Source: Botrytis cinerea B05.10
Lineage: Eukaryota; Ascomycota; Leotiomycetes; Helotiales; Sclerotiniaceae
Direction of reading: 5' to 3'
DNA length: 64,000 nt
NCBI RefSeq assembly: GCF_000143535.2
Contig: NC_037318.1
Span: 1-64,000 of the forward strand
Every line of letters begins with the position of its first letter. The stretch's first letter is position 1. The notes beneath the pieces are model-generated. The model did no database searches. It was not told the origin of the DNA and worked only from the letters and a program-made list of their open reading frames with translations. The translations under genes were made by a program, and so were the position numbers. Below, in pieces: positions 20,576-32,847 of the stretch.

Positions 20576-23500
20576 AAGTATTAGCCGAAAACTTAAAAAG
20601 GATTATTCATTTTATTTTCAATTTATTCTTTAATCAAAAGTTTTATTATTGTATTATGCTATATAGAATGTACTATTTATATGTATTATCTACCTAGTTT
20701 TAATTTATATATTTATATTTATTTCAATTATTAATCGAATTCAATATGAATAAAGTATTGATTATTTTAAACTAAAATTCAAACTAGAATTCAAGAATTT
20801 CATTAAGTTCCTTTGGAATAAAAATTTCTAATCATTTATAAAAGAAAAAGCCTTTTAATTAATACTTTAAAACCACTTTTTTCAATACATTATAAAAATA
20901 TTGACTATTTTCTGGGGCTAACAAAGCGGCCACTTCGTCAATCGCGGATTCTGCCACTACAGGGACGTTAACAGCTTAATTGAAGTGGGTATAATGCTGA
21001 CGGCTTGCAGCAATCGCGATTATTTTTTCAAAGTTCTTCTTTCCTATTTGCTTATTTAATGACCAATTTTTGGAATACAGTAAGCAAAGATGATACTCCA
21101 ATTATTGCTTGTCATTTTTGCCACCTCATGCATCGAAATCTCACGTGCCAATTTTTCACTTGACAAATCTCTCATTCTTTTGAATCATCAACCAAAACAG
21201 CATCAATTGCTTTTAGCCATCGAAATGATTCTTGGCGTACTTATGAATTTCTTTTAGCATTGATCCTAAGTTAGGGCCAAATTATTTGTAGCCCGCTAAC
21301 ATGATCTCCATCGTAGCCCAAGAAAAATCACTCGTGGTTGTTCGGATAGGGCCACAACTTCATTCAATCTTCCCCGTATACATAGCATTCTATCTTTAGG
21401 TAAGATAAGAATAATTGCTTCAATAATTACGGTCGTTGCCATCTACCGAAGCCTCGTTTAAATCGCCCCTATTTCTTTGATGATGTGTTATATCGTGTTC
21501 ATTAAGATTCCAGTGTTGTATTCGGCCTGGTGAAAACACCCCAGGACGTAAATTACCTTGGTCAATTCAAATTGAGAGAAATTAAATGATAATAAAATAC
21601 TAGAACTCGGAGTAGAGACGAAGTTACAAATATGCGAGGTTACATCTATCCTGGTGGTTGCAGCAGGGATCGTAGGCAATGCTCTATACCTCAAATTGAA
21701 GTACTAATATCAGAATCTATCGAAGCTTTAACAGACTAAAAGAAGCTAATAATGATCACTTAGAGTAATCTCTGCGTTATTTTTAGTCCAATTGATCCAG
21801 AATTGAGCTTAAAATTTGAAAATAATGATCGTCTTGCCCTCAATCTGAGGTGTCAAATCATGCGATTTTTCGCCTCCATTATTAACGGAAAACTTTGATT
21901 CAAATACTGAACGAAATTAGAGATGTTCTCTTGTCCATCTATACCCATTAAACTATCAACAACTCAGAATTCAACATTCTGATAGCATTCAATTTCTCGG
22001 AATTCTCCACTATTCTACCAAGAAGAGCTGTTAAAGGCTCCGTAATGCCATGTTCTATTCCGAACATTGCTACTAGATTACTCAAGATTTTGAGTCATTA
22101 AATAAGTGGGTCTGGCGGCTTTTATTATATGACTTTTTGAATTCATGACCCTGTGCGCTTTTTTTTTTTTTTTTTGTCGGAAATAGGACGCACACCAGTA
22201 CCAGTATCCGCCTGCCGGTACATATTTCCACCGCTCGCAAACATTCTAGTCATCTACTAGGAAGCTCACAATTCAGTTAAAGCCCTGCAGTGAGTAATAA
22301 GCGTTGCAGACTTTTAAACAACACGGACAAGCATAGAATCAAAGTGGATCGATGAGGTTAAATTAAACACAAAGACCCACACGACCGGAGTGCATCTTCA
22401 AACAATAAATCACATTGATTTATGCTTATATACAAGTTCCATGGAAGTCACACCCATGAATTAGATGGCGGAGTTAAAAATTAATGTACGGAAAGATGTT
22501 GGAAGATCAGGTCAGAATGGTCCACAATCAAATATCACAAGAAAATGAAGCCAAAATCTTGGCGGAAATCTGTAAGATTTTGGTGGCATAAATCACTTGA
22601 TCTAAAATTCATTTTCTGCAAGTTCGTTCTGGGATGCAGTATGTAGTGTTGATAATGAAAACGTTGTTGACAAGAATAGGGGTAAGGGCAGTACAGAACC
22701 GGGTATGAGATGCTGTGCATGACCTTGAGGTAGCTGGATCTTGACGGAATCTTGATGGTATATTATTTGAAATCCAAAAATCATTTTTTGTAGGTTTTAA
22801 TATGTGCAATTCAAAATCAAGCATCGGAGGCTAGCCCGAAAAACGGGTAATTTAACAGGGATGAAAATCATCATAGTGAAGGGCCAGCGATCAGGCATTG
22901 GAATTTCTCTAAGATTTAGATAATATGATTCAGCCACTTCGAACAGCAGCTTCCGCAAGTTTCAAAATTCGGGCTTCAAAGTCGAACAGCGGAAGGCGAC
23001 CCAAGCATTTTAGGGTAGGCGAAGCACGGGTAGACGAAAGGAACAGTTAATTCACTTGATGAAAATTTTATAATCAGTCAGAACAACTTTGCGGGATCTT
23101 GATCATAGAATCGAATTAAGCAAGGTATCATTTTTTACAAGTTTTAAGAACTGGAGTAGAATACTGGAGGGTGAAAGAGGTCAGCAAGGGGCAGAAATCC
23201 AACACATCGTACCAAGTAACTCATGATAAGGTACTGGGATTTCTGCAAAACTTATACAATCGACTCTTCATAGTCTAATAAATATTCCATGGAAGTTTCA
23301 AGATGTAAAATATAAATTCAATCGGAATAAAGTGGTTGATGTACCCATGTAGCCAATACTCAAATACTTAGGAGATGAAGGTAAGGTCTGCCTCTTCTTA
23401 AAAACAGTTTCTAAACGTATAAAAAGCAATATATAGTATCTTGGAGTATTATCGAAACATTTTCTTGATATAGAAACATCCAAAGATCAAGTAACAATAT

Positions 23501-24208
23501 GAAAAACTAAACACCTACAAAATTACTAACTGACAATCGAAATTCAATCGAAAACTTACAAAGCTTGTCGGAAACTATTAAAATATGCTAAAAAAAAAAT
23601 CAATTAAATGTCTCTGAACTGCAGAGAGTGTTTTCCGAAATGCGTAAATTCATATATTGCCGTGGAAAGCTGGCATTGAGCCTAAGATAGTCATGATTAT
23701 TCGAAGACTTGATGGCGTTGGAAACTTGCGCAATTGATCAGATATTAGTGCACAGACCGATCATTCTGAGTGATCAAAAGTTAATGAGCTCTGGAAGTTA
23801 TGTTTTAAATGGCGGAAGACTTTTTGTAACTGCGAAGAAGTCGTGATGGAACATAGTACGGTTGTGATATGAAGAAGGTTTCACAGCGTCGGGATTTTGC
23901 GAAATCTATCGGAAAGCTATGAAAGTTCGTATGCTTTCTCTTCTGGAGTTGAAAGACTGTGAAAATCACTTTTTACATACTAGAAAATATCTTGGGGTTG
24001 CTCAATGGCCGCGCCGCCATGGAAATGTCAAATATGATAGTACGGACAGTCTAACAGGATCTCAAGCTCGAATCGCCTTACTGAAGATTACGAAAGTTTT
24101 TAGACTGATTCATATCGAGTCAAAAAATCGCGAAAAATGGTTTTTGAGCAGCGGGTAACATTGTATGGGTACGCAAAGCTCGAAAATACCATAATGGAGT
24201 CTTGTTTG

Positions 24209-24410
24209 GAAGTAACCTGACAGTATCGGAATCTTGAAACACAGGTTGTAAAGTTAGAAAACTTTACGAATTATTCATTCCATGGTTAAGAAATTGCGGA
24301 ACATTAATTGCAGACGACGGAAGCATTTATGTGGTGGTGTAAAGGTTTCAAAGGATCTAAAATATGGTAGTAACCTGTCAGAAACGGAATCTTGAACTGC
24401 TTATTGTGAG
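24209..24410. repeat. diverged repeat pair about 155 bp apart
   Basis: AGTAACCTGACAGTATCGGA followed by ATCTTGAA (24213) and AGTAACCTGTCAGAAACGGA followed by ATCTTGAA (24368) are clearly related. Weaker relatives with GGGATCTTGAT and ATCATTTTTT blocks lie near 22735 and 23095, suggesting an old degraded array. Confidence 0.55.
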
Positions 24411-25657
24411 CTTCTGAAATTTCTTGCATTGACTCTTGTAAGTTAAAAAAACTGCCTAGATAGGTCTTTTTGATTTGGAAACTATTATGTGGCTGCGCAA
24501 TAGTAGGAACTGTTGAACTACACGTTCAACATCATTGTCTTCACGTAACCAAATATTGATTTTTTTTCCATAACTTTGATTACATTCCGCAATAATTCAT
24601 GCTTTTGGTATCAACATAATCGATTCGTTTTTGCTTCTGAAGCTTAATTCAGATTTGTGATGTTCTCAAAGACTACATGTATAGAATTGACACACCACCA
24701 ACATTATCATATATTTGCAACTACATCTTTTAATTCTGTGCCGTCTCTACTTAGTTCCGCGATAGAATACAATATTTGAATTGACAGTATAGACTTCCAT
24801 ATGATTCTGAGCAATAAGTAAGATTCTCGATTCCTTCTAAGTCTTCTGAATAGGGGGTATATTCGCTTATATTCTTTTGTGCCGCGTTTCGCAACTGAGC
24901 ATCTTGATGGATCACACTTAGTGACGAGCTCCAGATGCCGTTTACAACATAATTAAGCTGGACTTATCGCATCATCAAGAATCAATTGCTATGTGCATTA
25001 ACATTGGGGTTGTGGGTAATTATCCAGAAATGACCCCCAACCACATATGGCATTGCAAATATTTTTGAATGACTCTTTCAGTCATCATACTAGGCTTACT
25101 TTACTTGAGGGTATCATTCATAGATTTAGATTGGTAGGTCATTTAGAGGTCTCCCACCCTGTCATAAACAGCTAATATCACGAGAAATAAATCATAATAT
25201 CAGAATATTTCAAAAGAATAGAAAGTTTCATGACTTTCTCTTTCCCTCTTACCAAATTCAAGGATGTCTAAAATTCTTACCATTCTTTCCAAAACGCCTA
25301 TCAAATGATAAAGAAACCAGAGGTTCTTAGATACGCCGATTTTCAAAAACAATGTCTCTCCACAATCAAGCAAGGGGTTTCGACTAGAGAGATTTCGACG
25401 AGTCACAAAAAGAAAGCAGAAACATTTTTCAAACTATTCATGATCCTATTGGTTGCAATCTAATGGGCTGAAAATGAATATTTGCCCTTTATTTCCACAT
25501 AAACGTACTCATAAATGCCATGAAATAGAAAAGAATATTGAAACTAAAGAATCAAAATATTTTCTCACTCCTCTTAATACGTATTTCGTAACTTTGGTAA
25601 AATTTCTGGCCAAAGTATTTTTGCAGAACAACAAAAAACCACGACTCTAATCTTATC

Positions 25658-26817
25658 ATGAGATCCAACAATATTGTTCAGATATTATTTTTGACTTCGT
25701 TAATCCTTTTAGCCATATTCATCGCTGTTCCATCAAAAGCCAGATCAAAAGTACCATTCTCCATACCAACATTAGGAACTTTTCATTTCATACCTATATC
25801 ACGTCCAAATCTCAATGCATTCATGCAAGAATCCGAAATCATATATCAGCGAGGAGTAACAAAACGAAGAGAGATTAGACATAATTTTCCGGATCGAGGG
25901 TTTTTTCCTGCTAAGGATGAAAGTACTTTCAAAGAAACTCCATGGAGTATTTGGGATTTAGTCACCCCAAGTTACGGCTGTCCATGGGAAATGGAAAGAC
26001 TTGGAAGACTTGGAGAAGGAGGTTGGTGGATTTGTGGAATTAGTAAATTCATTGAGAAGGAAAAACCTTGCGTGGTTTATAGTTTTGGTGAGTAATTGAT
26101 TCATCAACGTTGGACAAAGATTCAAGACTAACTTCAAATCAAAATAGGTGTTGGAAATGATTCATCATTCGAAGCCGAAATACTCAGTCGAACGAAATGT
26201 GAAATTTGGGGTTATGATCAACATGTGCCGGGATTTAATTTTGGTGAAGAAGTTACGGAAGAAATGAGAGCAAGGGCACATTTTGAGAGAAATGGAGCAA
26301 ATAGTGCAACAGATGACGCAAATCGACTTGTTACAATTCAAGATATGATGAAAAGGAATGGACATGATTACATGTAAGTTTCTTAGATGCCGTCGCGCAT
26401 TCTCCTAATCCTCGCTGCCAACAATTTTTCCCTTGATAACAATTAAGAAAAGCTAATGGTTTGATTTTTGGTGAGAATAGTGACATCTTGAAGACAGATA
26501 TCGAATACTCGGAATACAATGCTCTCTCTTCTTTGAATGGCCATACACTTCCTGGAGGCGCTGGTGCACTTACATCTCCAGATCCATTAAAACCAGAATT
26601 TCCTATTGGTCAAATACTGGTGGAGATGCACATTTTTGAGTGGCAGGGTATTACTGCAAGTGTTTATTTGGATTGGTGGGAGAGTATGGAATATAGGGGA
26701 TTGAGAGCTTTACATAGGGAAATTGATACGGTAGCACCAGGTATGGGAGTTGAAGGAGGAGGAATTAAATTGTGTAGTGTGAGTATTCCAATTTCTTTTC
26801 CTTGGCAGAATGAATAA
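25658..26817 (+). CDS. METTL24-like methyltransferase-domain protein, 330 aa
   Basis: Three exons: 25658-26087, 26148-26373 and 26481-26817 (993 nt, open throughout). Intron 1 has GTGAGT, GACTAAC and ATAG. Intron 2 has GTAAGT, GCTAAT and AATAG; using that distal acceptor restores the family motif IDILKTDIEYSE. Residues 5-24 are a hydrophobic N-terminal segment (signal anchor or signal peptide). Residues 108-127 read CPWEMERLGRLGEGGWWICG and 138-152 CVVYSFGVGNDSSFE; with the KTDIE loop these define the METTL24-like methyltransferase family, whose substrate is unknown. The protein is probably a lumenal or secreted-pathway membrane-anchored enzyme. The assignment rests on the motifs. Confidence 0.8.
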
Positions 26818-27319
26818 AATGAAGTGCCCTTACCTGACATTGTTTATCTAGTACACATTGCTGAATGTGCAAGATTCGAGGAATAAACTTTATCATAGAT
26901 AATTTCGCCAAGGTGGACATGAGTTGTATCGAGGTCTGGTAGGAAACTATTTGGAAATGGATTTGACACAGTGAAAGATAAGTATTGTAGGAATGGGTGA
27001 TTGGATGTATGAATGATTGCTGGTTGCTAGTTGCACGTTCAGCGATAAACTTTCGAAAATGAAAGAAACATTGATATGATTATGGAAGTGCATGCGAAAC
27101 GTTTTGATCACGGTTGTTTGATTCTTATGGTGATACAGTTTGAGGCTTTGAGAAACATTCACGAGAACAATTGACTCGGCGGCATGAATGATCATTAATC
27201 GTACTATGAAATTCTTTTTATGAAGCGAAACATCTATACCATATTTGCTACATTACAGAGTGACCAGCGTCTCTCATGAATGATTCATCTCTGTTGACTA
27301 AAACCGCCAGATCCATAAA
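26818..27319. other. intergenic between convergent genes
   Basis: About 500 bp between two convergent 3' ends. No gene supported; it should hold both 3' untranslated regions. Confidence 0.4.
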
Positions 27320-27976
27320 TTATGTGGTAGTGCTGGGCATTTTACAACCTTTAGTTGCCGCCGCCAAATTCTTCATATTTTGTACAATTCCACCGGCAAA
27401 ATCTGTCTTCAATTTTGCAACTGTTGCATTACTACTAGCCACATTACTTGCAGTCAAACTCATGGTTAAATTCAACTCTTCCTGTTGTGCCATTGCGACA
27501 GTTGCTAAACCAGGTATAGCCGCATTTCCTGCTGGAGCTATCTTTTGATTATTTTGTCGAATCTGAATTCCTTTTTGAACAAAAGTCATGAGTGAGGATT
27601 GCGCGGCATCAAACATGGAGGCATTAAAAGGTGATTGTTGAAGGGCCTTTCCTACAGCTGTCACAGCTTTTTGTTCATTACGTTGGTCTGCAATATTCGA
27701 ATTGATTCCCGATGCAAGAGCTTGGACTTCTGGTGAGCATGCAGTGGATGTTCCAGTTGATTTGGCAGCAGCAGAACTTGTAGAAGATTTAGGGTTGGTA
27801 TCGTCGTTGGTTGTATTCATCATTTGATGAGATGAAAGACTATACATCTTATTGATTGGTGTTGTTGATTTTGATGTTGATGGTACTGTTGGTTTTTGGG
27901 TTGGCATGGGACTTGCGAGAATAAAGGTACCCAATAAAAGGAGGAGAAAGGAAACGCTGTGGATTGAGCCTTGCAT
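27320..27976 (-). CDS. small secreted protein, hydrophobic-surface/cell-wall type, 218 aa
   Basis: A single exon with an ATG at 27976. The start MQGSIHSVSFLLLLLGTFIL followed by ASPMP is a strong signal peptide with cleavage near residue 21-22. A Ser/Thr/Pro-rich linker follows to about residue 80, probably O-glycosylated. A domain of about 130 aa then follows, rich in Ala, Asn and Gln, with amphipathic helices (SGINSNIADQRNEQKAVTAV) and N-glycosylation sites (NAS, NLT, NAT). Only one Cys near the domain start and one near the end are seen, which could pair. I do not recognise the family with certainty. It resembles small secreted cell-wall-associated proteins of plant-associated ascomycetes. 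It has no catalytic motif. Confidence 0.75.
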   Translation of the reverse strand: MQGSIHSVSFLLLLLGTFILASPMPTQKPTVPSTSKSTTPINKMYSLSSHQMMNTTNDDTNPKSSTSSAAAKSTGTSTACSPEVQALASGINSNIADQRNEQKAVTAVGKALQQSPFNASMFDAAQSSLMTFVQKGIQIRQNNQKIAPAGNAAIPGLATVAMAQQEELNLTMSLTASNVASSNATVAKLKTDFAGGIVQNMKNLAAATKGCKMPSTTT

Positions 27977-30430
27977 TTTGACGATGTAAATTTTGTTTTT
28001 TAAGGAATTGTAAATGAGTGTAAGGCTTTGTAAGAAAGATCAACTTTCCCGATGTGTGCTGGTATAATCAAGTGAATGGAAATGATGATTGTTTGGAACA
28101 CCAAAAATAGGAGAGGGCATCATATAATTATATATAAAGATTGTGACCCCGCGATGTCAAAAAGATTCATGTATCAGAATCATATGGGGGGGGGGGGGGG
28201 GGGGGGGGTTTATGAGACAAACTTTAATGCGAACGACATAAACTCACTGATGTTTGAGGCAACGGAAGGTATTCAGTTGAGGCTAGGTAACATTTGGCTT
28301 GTTCTACTAACTTTCACAATTCCGTTTCAATCAAAAACTATAAACTTCTCCGACAAACTTGTGGTAGACGTTGGCAATATGTGTCGTCTTGGGCAATGAA
28401 AATGAATGTTAAAAACACTTTGGGAAGAACATTTCGCAACCTACTCTCAATCTGACAATAGTAGAGTCTTGTTTTCACTTGATGTTTTGATCTAACGTTT
28501 GACTTGAAGCGATGGATGCTGCAATTTCAGAGCATCTCGACGAGGGGCAAATTCGTAGAACATACGCAAAGCCTATGATCTCTGGCCAAGAAAGCTTCTT
28601 CTGGCGACGACTATATTCCAGAGTCGAAAAGCAGATCCGAATCCTTTGCATAAATTTATCCGCGACATGATGTGCCACAGATTTGTTTCTGGGGAAACTT
28701 TATGATCGCACTGACGACCATTCAAAAGTCCAGATGATTGCAAATGGCAAATAATTCATTTCAAATAAAAAAAACTACTCAAGTGGCTGTGAATTCCCCA
28801 GTTTCATTTTGATCGGCCAATGCGATGAACTATGAAAACAAACGCAAGGGGATAGAGGATACTGAAATAGATGGATAGTCGAGACCTTGAATGGATTGTG
28901 TGTATGGGTTGCGAAAGGGTAGATGTATGAAAATTCAAGTTAGAATTATCCGCGACTAAGATTTGCTTGACCTTTGACCTCCGGTTGACACGCTAAATTG
29001 CGCACTCACAGCGCCTTGACCCCACCATTTACTTATTAGCCCTCGATAGGCCTGATAGGTGTGTACATAGCTTGAAGCTCGTACACTTAGAATAAATCAT
29101 CCTCCTCTACCTCCACATAAGGAATTTGCTTTCGGTGTGTACTCAATCACCACTATATTTTCAACAAACAATGAGCACATAATACTCTATTTCATTGCGC
29201 ATTAGAATAACCGCGAGGAATGATTTCAAAACGCGAAACGGATTAATCAAGGTGAATGCATGAGTGATTGAATTTGAGCTGACTGCCCCGCAACTGGATT
29301 ACAGAGCGACTCGGTCGATCTATAAATTCACAACAACTTGAATGCGGTAGCTTGCGAAACTTTTCGAACTCGATTATAAGGCTGGCCGAGATAATATACC
29401 TGGGGGAAGAACTGCACCGGGTGCGAGCATTCCATAGTGACTGCATTTGGACATGGGGCCTTCTGAGTGCGCGATCTTAAAAGGCGTGGATGGCTTCCAC
29501 AGAATAGTGATTTGAGCGTGCGCCATCTAATGAACCTAACAAAACAACAATTCAATCTGCGGAGCACATAATGTTCCGTTTGTTGGAGTAGCTTACGACT
29601 GGTGGGACGTTGAGGTCAAGTCCGTCCAAAGAGTTGATTGCTTCGGCTTCAGGCGGGAGTAGATTGCGAAGCCAAAGAGTCGCTGGGTGTCGGTCGATAT
29701 CTTAGACAGCTGCAAAGTTTTGGGGAACATGCTCAATATAGCTATGAGCAGGTGCATTACCGTCGAATCAATCAGGCAGTAATAGCCACACAAATGCCGA
29801 ATGGACGGTCGACGAGGTGAAATTCATTACGCGGAACATCCTCCCGCACCTTTTCGCACACCCTTCCAAAGAATCGCAGAGACCGTTTAGAATGCTCTAG
29901 GGGCCCTAAAAATTTTTTATCTATTGGCACTTTCAAAGACTGATGTCAAACCATCCTTGGGAAAATTTGGAGGGTGAATGTGCAAATTGGATGAGCGCAA
30001 AAAATAGAAGAGACAATGGAAACTGCGCCGGTACCACACTACCAGCAAAGACCATGCTATCTCAATTTGTTTAAACAGATACAAAATTTGAGAATTCATT
30101 ATTTTGGGCAGAAAAAAGAGTTTTGGGAGAAGGGGATGCACATCGGCAACCCTTACTAAAAGACAAGCTAGGTTCCAGTATTCATCTGTTGGTGTCCCAA
30201 CGTCTAACAAATTGTTACTAGTAGTAACAATAAACAATCCTTGGGAATATCAATGGAGAATATTCAAATTGTTTGAAAGCAAAAAATGGGCTGAACTTGT
30301 TATGTTTTCAATTTGCGGATGAGAGCATTCGAATGTTGCGGGACTTGGAGGGTTGAGCTCTCTAGTATTTCAATTTCATTATTCTATATATCCCACGCAT
30401 CTACCATATATTATTCCCAATATTGTGCTT
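27977..30430. other. intergenic, 2.5 kb, with a poly-G run and possible gene remnant
   Basis: A homopolymer of about 22 G begins near 28187. On the minus strand between about 29830 and 29240 a stretch reads WLRNLLPPEAEAINSLDGLD and then a GTAAGC/TTAG intron-like pair. The frame soon stops, so this may be a decayed gene. No intact gene is supported. Confidence 0.35.
28187..28208 (+). repeat. poly-G homopolymer of about 22
   Basis: An uninterrupted G run in a non-coding interval. Length in the true genome is uncertain because such runs are hard to sequence. Confidence 0.9.
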
Positions 30431-32275
30431 TCAATGTCCCAAAACAGTGTATGCACTCAAATAAACGAACCACATCTTTCCTGTTAACCACCAAAAGCTT
30501 CCAGTCTTTACCAACCACCATTGGAAATTCAATAAATCTTCCCATCCCAGAGCAATCCAATCACAAAGCCACATCTTGAGCAGTATCTTCTGGTACAAAA
30601 ATGAAGTGGCGTTACCGGTGTGTTTCAGAATGTATTTGTCAAATGATGAAAAGATATTTCCAGTGGAATCGGCGTGAGAGGGTATACGAGTTGAACGAAC
30701 TGTTCGAAAAAATGTACAGGTAAGAATATTGACATCTGATGAATATAAATTTTCTGATATTGATTGCTGCGTCTCTGACTTCAGAGGTCGTGTCCACAGA
30801 AGATTCAAATCAGAGATGGATACGGTTTCATTTTTTGATTCCATTTCAAGACCTTGGACGATGTCGACATATTTGATGAATTGGGTGTAGAAAATCGGTG
30901 TAAGTACTGATATTTCTATGGATTTTGCTGATTCCGGGGACATTTGAGCTGAAGGGGAAAACATAATTTCTGCGGCATTATCAAGAAGCCCAGCAGGTCT
31001 GTACTTTAAAATCAATGGCTGATCCGCTACCTCAATAAGATGTTGTAAAAATTGTCGAAATAGTCCCTCGATAGACTTTTGAGTTTGATCGGCATGTCTT
31101 GAAATGGTCATTTGGAATGGTTCCGGGCGCGAAACCCATGGCAAGGACCGTTTAAAGAATAATATAGAGGCTTGGGCTATTGTTCGGGGGAACGTAGCAA
31201 ATCCTACCCACCACCATGATAGGAGAAATTTAGTCTTTCCAACTACCGACTCGGTAGATGGGTCGAATGCATGGCCATCGGAGAAGACTCTTGCTACTAA
31301 GAATGGACGTTCAGTAGAACTAAGCGTTAATGTGAGATCCAGAGGGTTATTTCCAGAAAGCGATGGAAAAAAAGGATCAGAAGCAGAGACGGAATAAAAA
31401 CCACTTCGAGAATTGAATGGAGAAACATAAAATTCCTTGGACCAACTATTTGTGAACCTTGGTGGTTTGCCTTTTGGTTTCTCTATTTTGGAATCTTCCG
31501 CATCTTTTGGTGTAACGAAATAAGTATGACGTTCATCGAATGTATTATTGACTTCGAGGATAACAGCTTTCAATTCTCTATTCCTTGAATAGAGATTCCA
31601 TATTGAAACTGGATTGTTTTGATACCCAAGAAACTTGGAAGATGTCAGGAGATATGCAAATGGATAATCTTCATGATCTATACCCTAGATATTGTCAACA
31701 GAATCCTGAACAAATAAAAAATTCAGAATTACCTGATCGTGAAGAAATCTTTTCAATTTTCCTTCCAATCCACCAGAAACATGGCCTCTCTCCAAATAAG
31801 AATCTCCATCCACGACATACCAAGGACTCATCGGTCGAAAGGATAATAATCTTCTATACCATGTTAATCCATCATTCTTTTCATCGACTGAAATCATTCC
31901 TCCTGAAGATCCTGTCCAACCAATGGGTATGCCAGTTAAAAGATAGGAGTAGGAGAAACCATGTCTCTTTGGAAACAACCTCAAATGACTTGTTTTTGTG
32001 GGAAAAAGCATAGGCTTCAGAAATTGATCATTTAGATTGGTAGATGCTACCCGAAGTCCTCGGGCATATCGAATAATTTGAAGAAACGAAAGCAGGACAC
32101 CCGTGCTCGTAGCAATGGTGATAATGGTTGATACGTCAACATACTTCTGAATTGGGTGGAAAAATGAATGTCTATTCCGTATGATCGAAAAGGCGAAGAT
32201 AGTTGATAGATCGGACACTGATCCGAATAGCCCAATGAGTGTGATTGAGGTGATTGCAAAATAGGAAACATCCAT
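30431..32275 (-). CDS. DUF1365 family membrane protein, 598 aa
   Basis: Two exons, 32275-31733 and 31684-30431, around a 48-bp intron (GTAATT donor, TTGAC branch, CTAG acceptor). The N-terminus has two hydrophobic segments (about residues 5-30 and 48-65). The DUF1365 signature then appears: HGFSYSYLLTGIPIGW, then YLLTSSKFLGYQNNPVSIWN, VILEVNNTFDERHTYF, KEFYVSPFNSRSGFYS and a VARVFSDGHAF strand. A long C-terminal region ends with aromatic, membrane-like segments (WLCDWIALGWEDLLNFQWW). Bacterial members often neighbour cyclopropane fatty-acid synthase genes, hinting at a lipid role, but no activity is established. The fungal form is fused to the membrane segments. Confidence 0.85.
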
Positions 32276-32847
32276 GACGTGGTTTGGAAATCTAAGGGAG
32301 GCGATGTTGAGTTCTTTGATAATGCATTTTTCTTCTTCAAATGTTGCTATTGTTAAGAATCATAAATGGGTAGGAAATCGGAGGTAGATGCAGGACAGCC
32401 TCTATAAGCCCTCGAGGTTGTTGTGTGAGGGAATAGCAATGATGTTTTAGAATTGTCTGAACGTGTAAAATACAATGGGTACGTACTGGTACTGGTATAC
32501 CGCTAACTCTTCGGAATCAGAGACTAGAGTCATACATGGATATATTGCCACACCATTTCATCCCAATACAGTAAAGGCTCCCTTCTACGACGCTCACCGC
32601 TTGACGACATAATTTAACTCTGCTTACATAAGAAATTCTTTTTGTATCTGATTCATTCGGCGAGAGGAAGCGCTATTCAATTGCCACAAATAGAAGTCAT
32701 CAATCCTCTTCCGCTTTTTACAACATACAACAACATCAGCGTCAAATACCCCTCGATCATTTTTCAGAATCTCTTTTCTTTTAATTAAACTTCCCATCTC
32801 TTCAGGCAACACTTTTTAAATCCTCCCCCCACATAAATTCGAGCAAA
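32276..32847. promoter_or_regulatory. shared upstream region of the DUF1365 and MBF1 genes
   Basis: The two genes diverge from this 570-bp gap. The MBF1 side has a pyrimidine-rich leader (CCTCCCCCCACATAAATTCG) just before its ATG, a common feature of highly expressed fungal genes. No specific factor site is claimed. Confidence 0.4.

Larger units (their letters stand above)
19955..25657. other. gene-poor interval of 5.7 kb
   Basis: No frame longer than about 80 codons has coding character. 20240-20900 is AT-rich with short purine tandem repeats. 20920-21050 is a GC-richer patch. A run of T lies near 22160-22177. 22570-24420 contains diverged short repeats, listed separately. No RNA gene was recognised. 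Confidence 0.4.

Noticed and set aside
29240..29830. Possible gene fragment on the minus strand with an intron-like GTAAGC/TTAG pair
   Set aside because: The frame stops soon after the join and no family is recognised; mentioned only as a possible remnant.
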